A DNA stretch of 64,000 bases, from the NCBI RefSeq assembly GCF_021730395.1, contig NC_069371.1:47068001-47132000 (forward strand). Reading direction: 5' to 3'. Every line of letters begins with the position of its first letter. Positions within the stretch are counted from its first letter, which is position 1. A model generated the notes under the pieces. That model ran no database searches. It saw only the letters and a list, made by a program, of their open reading frames with translations, and had not been told where the DNA came from. Made by a program: the position numbers and the translations under genes. Positions 56,701-64,000 of this stretch are shown in pieces. Origin of the DNA: Mercenaria mercenaria (lineage: Eukaryota; Mollusca; Bivalvia; Venerida; Veneridae).

Positions 56701-59700
56701 TTCAGTGTAAGATAGAACTATTTTTCACGAGTTAACGCCAGGTGCAGTATTTTGATGTAAAATTGCAACTTCAAGGAGTCTGATTGTCTGGCTCATTGTT
56801 TATTCGAGTATGTGAGAAAACAAAGCTGTAAGAATAACTTCACTGGATTCAGACTGCTAAATGAATCTAAGCACTGAAAGCGATTGCTGTTACGGGTACT
56901 ACCCACGTAAATTATTTTACTTCACAATAAAATACATAAAATATTGTTTTAACACTAAAACGAGGCTTACCTCGGTAATACGGAAATCTGTCATCCTTAA
57001 CTTCTATAATAGGGAATCTGTCATCTAACTGAACAGATCTGGCTTTATCAAAATCCATTGTCTGCACAAGAAACGTAATCTCCTGTGTTAGAGTTGTACC
57101 TGAAATACACTTGTATTATTTCAGACATGTTGAGATCAAAAAATACATGCAGTAGAAATATTTTCCGACAACATCATTGTAGATAATCCAATTTCAGTGC
57201 TTTCAGTGCACAGATATTTTAAAACCATGATGCGTTAAAAGACACAACCTAGTGACTTACCGTTTCTCGAATGAAAATCATTTTAATAGATTAAATACAG
57301 TTTTGATGCAGATATACTAGGTTATAACATTTCGAGGTCATCGTGCTTTCACACCTTTATCTACGAATCGAATTGTCTTGAATATTTTTAAATTCAGTCC
57401 CTTTATTACAGTATATAAAAAAACAGGTAACTAAGATCTTTTATACATGATTGTAGAAACAAAGTGTGGTCTAAACGTAATTATCTGTTTCTCACTAATG
57501 CAATAAACATTTTGATAGTAAACAAAAATCTTGTCCTCAAAAATGTTACTAAGAATTTTGTTAAACTGTAAAATCCAAGTAGATATAGGGTTTTTGTGTA
57601 AAAAATAATTTTATCTAATCGAGTGGGCTTCCTGTACGAAAAAAGGACCTGTTTTACAGCTGTAAAACGTCTGTAAAAGACCTGTATTTTGAAATTACAA
57701 CTGTAAAAGACCTGTAAGTGGGAAAATTATCAGAAATACAGTTGAAATTTTCAGGTGTAAAATATGAAGGTCTCAGTTTACAGCTGTAAAAATTTTACTG
57801 TTGAAAGTTACAGCTGTAAAATGGTCATGTCTCAAAATTACAGCTGTAACATTTTTGGAGGGAAACATGAGTTATTATTGTCAGCCATCTTTAATGCATT
57901 TTGGCGGGATATAACTGCAATTCACACAGACATCACATCTTGTAAAATTCTGGAATTTAAAGCGGTATAGAGTAAGTACAGATGTTTAATTGTCTATTGT
58001 AGTTGTAAAAGGACATGTATAAGTACATACATTAACAATTTACTCTATACTTGAAGCCGATAAGTTTAAATGAAATAATTACAAGATTGTCATATATGTT
58101 TTCGTGACTGACAAAGAAAGTTTTATAAACAAGATCTGCATATGTCCTACTTTGTATCCTATACTCTTGAATTTTGCAGTTGCTATACTGTAATCATACC
58201 ACATACACTTTACGTACTAGATAATTTATTTTGCCATTTTCATAGTAATTGCTACCTTATCTAGAGAATTGCAATTCATCCTAAAACTTTTTGCACCTCT
58301 ACTTTCGTCCCTTAAAATAATGCTCTCTTTTTCAACACCTATAATATTTCTACAGCTGTAACTTTTGGGCATTTTTACAGCTGTAACTTTTTTCATTTTT
58401 ACAGCTGTAACTTTTTTTTTTTTACAGGTGTAGCTCATTTGCATATTTCGAACTGTTTTACAGTCGTTCGACAGCTGTAAATTGAAATCTACAGCTGTAA
58501 AATCAATGTTGTTATATAAAATCTACAGGTGTAAATTTGGAATAAGCATGACTGTTATTTTGAACAAATATACAGTTCTTTTACAGTTGTAAAATTTCGT
58601 ACAGGTTCGAAAGACTTTTTAGTTCATCTTACACACAAACAAACACATTTTCTTTTTATTTTACTAAGACAAAAAGTGCGGGCACGTTTCATTTTGTCCA
58701 GTTTCATGTTCCTCGCTGGTAGCCCCAGAAGCACAAATGATCAAATTCCACTGCGAAAAAAAATGTGCCGATATATATCCGCAATAAACATTTGACAGGA
58801 ATATGTTCTACCAAAAAATATGTTCTACCAAAAAATCAGGATAAAATCGTCTCTTTTTCTTTATACGACAATTTTTAAAGCCGTAAAATTTTAAACAATC
58901 GCATTGTATGTTGAACAGTTTACAGGAAATCAATGTTCATGTGTCAGTCAAGTACGAGGGGCATAGTGGATGCGGATATTGTAGTAAGAATTGGACAGTC
59001 GAAGAGAACGTACTGCTGCCGACATGTGTAATGAATGTGAAAATGGGATATTTGTTTACCAGCCTGGCAATATACTGTTTTACTGGGAGATACTAGTATA
59101 TGAATGGACTCGAAAATCTTCAAATTTAGTGCAAGAAGATTTACAGAACAGATCCTTTCACTATGATATCGGATGCAACTGCTGGTAAGTCCGAACCATG
59201 CTAAATTATGCTATTTCTATTTCTGTTAATACGCGGTTAATGCGAGGCGGAACCTAAAAACTAAGGAAGCATTAATTGGCTTCTATATGCTTAAAACTAC
59301 TCTTATATGTCTGAAGGAATTACAGAGTAGTACAGTCAAAAATATATTTGATATTTTTCTTTGTGTAATAATCAAATATATTTTTCACTTATTTCCCAGT
59401 ATTTCTTCCAGAAGCATAAGAAACGTATTTTGTATTTTTTGCTATCATGTACAATTACTACCGCTGAAACAGAACAGATTAAAGTTCTTCTGTGGTGGGT
59501 CTTTAAACAAGTAAACTTTCAAGTGTTATCGTGGCAAAAAAATAATACCGGGACTTTTAATGAAAATCAATGGAAAGGTTTGTTTCACCTAAGGGCGGAA
59601 ATATTACTATAGTAATATGAATCTTTTAAACAAAAAGAACATTCTTACGCCGAATTAAAAGTCCGCTAGTATGCACGTATTTTATTTTTAAAACCCCGGC

Positions 59701-59781
59701 TGTTGTTGATGTCAACGTTATAAATGCGACGCATCAAAGACAACAACAATATAATAATAATAATGATAATAATAATAATAA

Positions 59782-59812
<31 letters not shown>

Positions 59813-60868
59813 AATATGTTTTAAAGAGGATAACATATTTGGTTATAGCCAGTCTAACATATGGTCCTCAAGCATAATAATGTAAACATTCATTCTTACA
59901 TAGACAGTGAAGACTTAGTGAACGATATGAATCAAAATAACTTACTATGAACAAATAATTCTTATATTGGTATAAACAGTAAGTAGTACAATGAACAGAG
60001 ATTAAAATATTAAGATAAAATTATGTACAAGTGGTGAAGGAATAAATATTATTTGTAATTTGTAATCCACGCACCAAAACCCTAAAAAGTCTTGTGTCAG
60101 AAAAGTACGGGAAAGCATTGAATTATTAACGTAATAAAACGTATTAGCGTCTGATGGCCCTTTCACGCTTCCGTAGAATCAACATTTATTACACGAAATT
60201 TATTTTGAAAATATTTCTGAAATGTCTAGGTCTGCAGCTCTCACAAATACGGTTATATCTTACATCCGATACATATACTGACACTCTAAAACGACCTTTT
60301 GAGCGATTTGATGAAGTTCCAAAATTATCAATTTACCCTCGGTCAGTTACGGACCCCTGTGGGATTTATGTTTATCCCGGGCTCAAATATCTTTTCGTAG
60401 ATGAAAAGCTGACATGCCGTACTAAAGCCCAGGTAATTCCAATTTGTAAGAAAATGCTGAAAATTGACTCCCCAATAGCAAAAAAAAAAAAAAAAAAATA
60501 ACAGTCCACGCGCATACATTTAGACGGGATGACCTCTGCGCGTGACCCCTGACTATCTACGAATCAAAATACGGCTTTCGTTTTCAAGTTAGCATGAACT
60601 GAAATCGACTAAAAAAAAATATCACATGATATTAAAATGTGAACATAGCAGTGCATGTTGATACAAATGTAATGAAATGAAGGCTACAAAACTGAGATAT
60701 AATTTCACCTGATCTCGGGAATGTGCAGACCCAGATATCGTCCTCTCTTGTGTCCATTGTCTCAATTTCTTCTATTTCATTGTCAAACATCCATATTCCC
60801 TTATACTGCTTTCTTCCTAGCTGAATACGAGGTTTTTCTTCAGAAGCCTCATTTGTCTGTTCTGCCAT
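53791..60868 (-). CDS. Cytosolic sulfotransferase gene B, complete (7 exons, 301 aa)
   Basis: Exons at 60709-60868, 56971-57099, 56451-56548, 55766-55895, 55343-55437, 54582-54768 and 53791-53897; total 906 bp, all introns GT-AG and in phase. SULT enzymes sulfate small phenols, alcohols or amines with PAPS in the cytosol; no signal peptide or membrane segment is present. Motifs: CTFPRSGTT (residues 48-56, PAPS 5' loop), PSPRMIKCHLHHFLLP with catalytic His113, IYVARNPKD (131-139) and Ser143 (3'-phosphate), FINKGKAGAWKE (263-274) and KELLTPDKVE (273-282), a form of the KxxxTVxxxE dimer motif. Differences from vertebrate SULTs: Arg instead of Lys in the PxSGT loop, and Asn265 where an Arg (RKG) is usual. 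The length suits the family (about 290-300). The ATG lies in AACAATGG. The substrate cannot be told. Intron 1 (3.6 kb) holds a palindrome element. It is the intact partner of gene A. Confidence 0.93.
54881..55305. mobile_element. TGTCG-motif element in intron 5 of SULT gene B
   Basis: It corresponds to 19993-20446 in gene A: AACACGACAAAGTGAGATT, TACGTCGTTCTATCG, GGCAATGACATGTCAAC, ACGACATTGTTATTACC, AAACCGTCGTTGTCGCG, GTCGAGTTGTCGTGTAATCG. It is present at the same intron position as in gene A. Open frames on both strands here are by-products. Confidence 0.5.
56180..56385. mobile_element. MITE with TTAACCTTTARCC ends in SULT gene B intron 3
   Basis: TTAACCTTTAACCTACTGGC on the left and GCGGGCTAAAGGTTAA on the right are inverted. 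Inside are GCGACCAGTGCAGACTACG, CTGATCATGATCTGCACTG and TTCGCTATTCAGTCAG. About 206 bp. It is not seen at the matching place in gene A (24144-24542), so it inserted after the duplication. Confidence 0.75.
57631..58605. mobile_element. ACAGCTGTAA-array element in SULT gene B intron 1
   Basis: CCTGTACGAAA at 57631 and its complement ending at 58605 are the inverted ends. At least nine exact ACAGCTGTAA palindromic motifs and six or more one-base variants (ACAACTGTAA, ACAGGTGTAA, ACAGTTGTAA) occur. They cluster at 57640-57860 and 58345-58600, leaving a 480 bp centre free of them. Several extend to TTTACAGCTGTAAA. No coding capacity. It is non-autonomous. Confidence 0.75.
58606..60150. other. Rest of SULT gene B intron 1, with AAT microsatellite
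   Basis: 59520-59735 matches 25960-26545 in gene A intron 1 in places (GTGGCAAAAAATAA, ATTAAAAGTCC, TATGCACGTATTT), so the introns are homologous. An (AAT/AATAAT)n run lies at 59747-59817. No gene on the plus strand is supported. Confidence 0.6.
60150..60500 (+). mobile_element. Possible LINE 3' scrap with poly(A)
   Basis: An open frame ends FDEVPKLSIYPRSV, TDPCGIYVYPGLKYLFVDE, KLTCRTKAQVIPICKKMLK and is followed at once by a run of 19 A at 60480-60499. TDPCG plus the terminal position and poly(A) recall the tail of some LINE proteins. There is no reverse transcriptase core. It lies in intron 1 of SULT gene B on the opposite strand. Confidence 0.4.
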
Positions 60869-61315
60869 TGTTAACTTCCTGGTTTAAAAATAGAATTATC
60901 CTAATAGTATGTGCAACCTAGCTGTATTATTACAAAAATACGCACGCGTTTTCTTTTAAAAACTTGAAGGGCAAACAGTTTGCACATGTACCTGTACAAC
61001 AAAGATAAATGTGTATGGTGACCTTGATTTTTGATCTTCGTCGGTGCAATCGGTCAAGAATGTTTACTCAAAAGATAGCATCCGATACAGAACATTAAAC
61101 AAATTATTAGATTATATCAGGACACTTTTTCAGCTGATATCTCTAAACGGATCGAGGCCGTCATATATGACCCACGGCACCTTTGTTTAGATATACAGTA
61201 CCGCGTGTTTTAAATTTAATTTCCTTTTGATATACAAGTCAGTTTCAATAAACACGAATAAAACGTATTGCGCGGTATGTATAGGTATTCAGTCGAAGGA
61301 CGTTACTGACAGTAA
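60869..61315. promoter_or_regulatory. 5' flank of SULT gene B
   Basis: It shares pieces with the flank of gene A (about 27000-28020): GAAGTT.A..ATGGCAG at the start codon, and TGGTGACCT..GACTTT and CGATACAG further out near 61015-61090 and 27940-28015. No clear TATA box could be placed, and the transcription start is unknown. Confidence 0.4.
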
Positions 61316-62882
61316 CCCAGCAAACAAAAGACATCTATTTTGGGTGATATGACGTCTTTATGAGACGTCTTTATGACGTCTTTTTTGGTTGTTTTTGAAG
61401 GTGCGTTCACGTCTTTTAGAGACGTCTTAAAGATGTCTTATTTGGAGACGTCTTTTCTGTTTCTATCTTTTTTCGGTTATGTTTGAAAGATGCGATGACG
61501 TCTCTTAAGGACGTCTTTATGACGTCTCTGAAAAGACATATTTGTCGTGCACTATAATGATGTCTTTATGAAAGAAAAAGTAAAGCATCATCTTTTTGAA
61601 ATGTGAATTTCAACCATAATCCAACGAATAATGAACTAGTATCTTAGAAATTGATTTTTTGCTTATCTAGCACTTGTAATCAGCATGTCCAATAGGTAAT
61701 CCAATAACTGAGTCGCAATTTTAATAGCTTAGTTCTCAAAATCTTCATCACCGCAAAACCACCAGACCTGGTATCACCTGAAATATATTAAATTCGAGTG
61801 TTTTATAATTATCATTCATCATTTTCCCCTAAATTAAATAAAAAATGCAAAAACAGTTTTGATAAATAAAGTAGTGATAAAACAGTTAATGGAAACATTT
61901 AACATTTTCTGATTAAATTATCCTCTGACTTCGTAAGTATGAGATATTTTTAAGAAAAATGCAGATTTTTAAAAAAAGCTAATGGTGTTAAAACAGATTT
62001 TTCATAAATACATCTCTCTTTTAAATATATGTTTGATGAATATAATTATTAAGTTATAAAAATGTTTAAAGTATTGTACCCACTTCTTCTGCATCACCTT
62101 TCTGTATATGATGAATAAACTTGTTATATCTTACAGCTTAAACCGCTGTCAATCTGAATCATGTGTAAACCATTACCAGGATACAGGCGAGACTCGGAGA
62201 TAACACGTGTAGAGAGAGACGGACCGTTAGTTACCATGGTTACAAGCATGTATTATAAATCTAGTTTAATCATTATGCTATCTCTTTCCTGAATATTTTA
62301 AAGTGTATGTACATTATTATTAAAAGTAATGACACAAACTAGAAAATAACTAGACAATAACCCAAATTTACTAACAATTTGGAATATTTTCTGAAGTGCA
62401 AAAAAATACCAATTACAAGTTTTAGCTCATTTTCATGAAATTTGGAACCCTAGTAAATACATATTTTGAAAATAAAATAAAAATGTTATACCCGTCCGTT
62501 CTATTATGAAGTAAGGAAATGATCGAACTTTCGATCAAACGTACCGGTATATCTAATATCAAAGTTTTTTTTTTCTAACAGTTTATTTTGTAAATGTTAT
62601 TGCAGCTTAGAAGAACGAAAACTTGCATTTCCTCATAGACAAAGACGTTTTTATGACGGCTTTAAAACGTCTTAAAAGACGTCTAACGACATATTATAAA
62701 GACGTCTTTTTCTGGTCTCATACGTCGTGACCATAAAACAACCAAATAAAGACGTCTTTTTCTGGTCTCATACGTCGTGACCATAAAACAACCAAATAAA
62801 GACGTATTTTTTCTGGTCACAGACTTCGTGACAATAAAACAACCAAATAAAGATGTCTTGAAGACGTCTTTTGTTTGCTGGG
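61316..62882. mobile_element. GACGTC-array element with CCCAGCAAACAAAAGAC ends
   Basis: CCCAGCAAACAAAAGACATCT on the left is answered by AGACGTCTTTTGTTTGCTGGG on the right, a 21 bp inverted repeat with one mismatch. About twenty GACGTC/AGACGTCTT words or one-base variants lie in 61350-61570 and 62640-62875; the 1.07 kb between has none. On the right a 50 bp unit (AAAGACGTCTTTTTCTGG, CATACGTCGTGACCATAAAA) is repeated three times from 62698, the first two copies identical. No coding capacity. Target duplication not resolved. Confidence 0.8.
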
Positions 62883-62964
62883 AAGGTGGTTTGTGTTATT
62901 TGTATCATTATGAGTGACGAAGAACGTTCACCAATTATCACAATGGAAAACAAACATACATGCA

Positions 62965-63146
62965 TACAGTCAACCTTGTGTTAAAGACCACCTCTGAACA
63001 GAGACCACCTGGCTCTAAGGACCACATGTTTTGTCTCCCATTTTAACGTTGACAGTGTATTTCAACCTGTGAATAAAGACCACCTCCCAATAAAGACCAC
63101 ATTTCGGCTCTCCCAAGGGTGGTCTTTATAGACAGGTGTGACTGTA
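62965..63146. mobile_element. MITE, TACAGTCAACCTTGT ends, copy 3
   Basis: TACAGTCAACCTTGTGTTAA and TTATAGACAGGTGTGACTGTA are the inverted ends. Inside are AAAGACCACCTCTGAACAG and AATAAAGACCACCTCCC. Same family as 25249 and 29508. Confidence 0.8.
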
Positions 63147-64000
63147 TTCAATTTAGATTTAGATTCCAGTATTTCATCAAGAAAGCTTCTTCCGACATTT
63201 AATTTTATAATATGATGGAACGGTGTGTGTGTGTGGGGGGGGGGGGGGGGGGGGGGGACTAAATTACAAATAAAATCTGTTGTTCTAGATTCTAGATTGA
63301 TAAATGCTACATGAGTCCGGTCCTGCATATATTTTGTTAAAGAATGATGCTTCTTCGTTGCATTTTTTTTTTGGTTCAAAAACAGTACGTGTTTACTAGG
63401 AGAAGATTGTATAAGAGAGGTTCAACTAATCATTTTTTTTTTCCTGCCCTAGGCCGGTATTGATTTCATCTTTACTTCCTGTTTATATATGGGGGGAAGG
63501 TCATTTGATAAACTGTAAATTATGATTGGTGGATGAAAAATTCCACAGGTGTTCGTATTTTCTTAGAGGATGTGCAGGTGCTCTGAGCTGTTTTGTTAGA
63601 CAGTATAATCCGTAGCAAAGCTGCTGTGGAAATGACTTGTAAAACGTCATATACCTGAATCCCCTGCGACAGAGTTCGACTCTGCCGCCCTGATAACAAG
63701 TTACAGCCAGCTCGTCTCCATTTTTGGTCAATTCGTATCACTTGACGATCTCAAAACTGGTCATTTCTGGTCACACATACACATTTCGGTCCCTCATTTT
63801 TAGTCTTATTTTTTGTCAAAGTTTCCTAGATCATAATTAATATAATTATGATCTTAAATGTGTGTTTGGCAAAATATGTTGTACATAAACAAACATCGAA
63901 ATTTTACTTTAAAAACTATTTATAAATATCCGATCGCATGTAAAAATGCAGAGTGCATGCACGTTTCGTAGTTTAGAGTTTGCATTGAATAATGCCGCCG
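63147..64000. other. Window end: homopolymer G run, no gene recognised
   Basis: A (TG)n tract runs into about 25 consecutive G at 63235-63259, a likely length-variable and error-prone site. Minus-strand open frames at 63501-63741 are 73-76 codons with no recognised domain. A palindromic GGCGGCAGAGTCGAACTCTG (complement) lies near 63665. Confidence 0.5.

Noticed and set aside
59747-59817. AAT run as a functional element
   Set aside because: Ordinary microsatellite, common at LINE 3' ends and in introns.

Overview
This window looks like nuclear DNA of a marine bivalve mollusc, most likely a clam. It is AT-rich and gene-poor, and most of it is accessory DNA. The evidence is dispersed arrays of 145-170 bp units ending in small hairpins, tRNA-derived SINEs with a conserved body, MITEs of molluscan type, tails of non-LTR retrotransposons, and genes of many short exons with GT-AG introns. 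The species cannot be fixed from sequence alone, and the bivalve call rests on my memory of repeat styles. No retroviral, LTR, Polinton or toxin-gene fossil was recognised.

The host genes seen are two tandem cytosolic sulfotransferase (SULT) genes on the minus strand. Gene B (60868 down to 53791) has seven exons that join in phase to give a complete 301-residue protein. Gene A (27029 down to 19706) has the same exon-intron plan for exons 1-6. It carries an in-frame stop with a length change at the end of exon 3, a GC instead of GT donor after exon 2, and no recognisable exon 7. It is called a pseudogene. Introns and part of the 5' flank are shared, so this was a genomic duplication. A SINE, a MITE and a Tigger/pogo transposon in gene A are absent at the matching places in gene B and so came later. 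A TGTCG-rich element in intron 5 of both copies is older.

Layout: 1-4355, three head-to-tail tandem-array elements. 4356-13918, a 9.56 kb DNA transposon with 14 bp terminal inverted repeats, inserted in the third element. It encodes a two-exon DDE transposase with a C-terminal SWIM zinc finger, and its intron is loaded with tRNA-like sequences and a SINE. 13919-16300, the rest of the third element, a fourth element and other dispersed repeats. 17371-19221, arrays of short palindromes including a 958 bp foldback element on an exact 20 bp period. 19706-27029, SULT gene A with nested transposons. 27030-53400, mostly gene-free repeats, including a 2.65 kb terminal-inverted-repeat element with a TAA duplication (32584-35237), an inverted tandem-array element (30604-31995), a second type of tandem array (40085-40885) and LINE tails. 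53651-60868, SULT gene B, with a palindrome element in intron 1. 61316-62882, another palindrome element.

The most unusual theme is a set of terminal-inverted-repeat elements, unlike one another in sequence but built the same way. Each has one private short motif, usually palindromic, repeated many times: CGTAAACCTAGGTTTACG, ACAGCTGT, GACGTC, TAGCGGAATTCCGCTA, and others. In two of them the motif is concentrated next to both ends with a motif-free centre. This looks like amplified subterminal transposase-binding sites and is the best candidate here for something undescribed.
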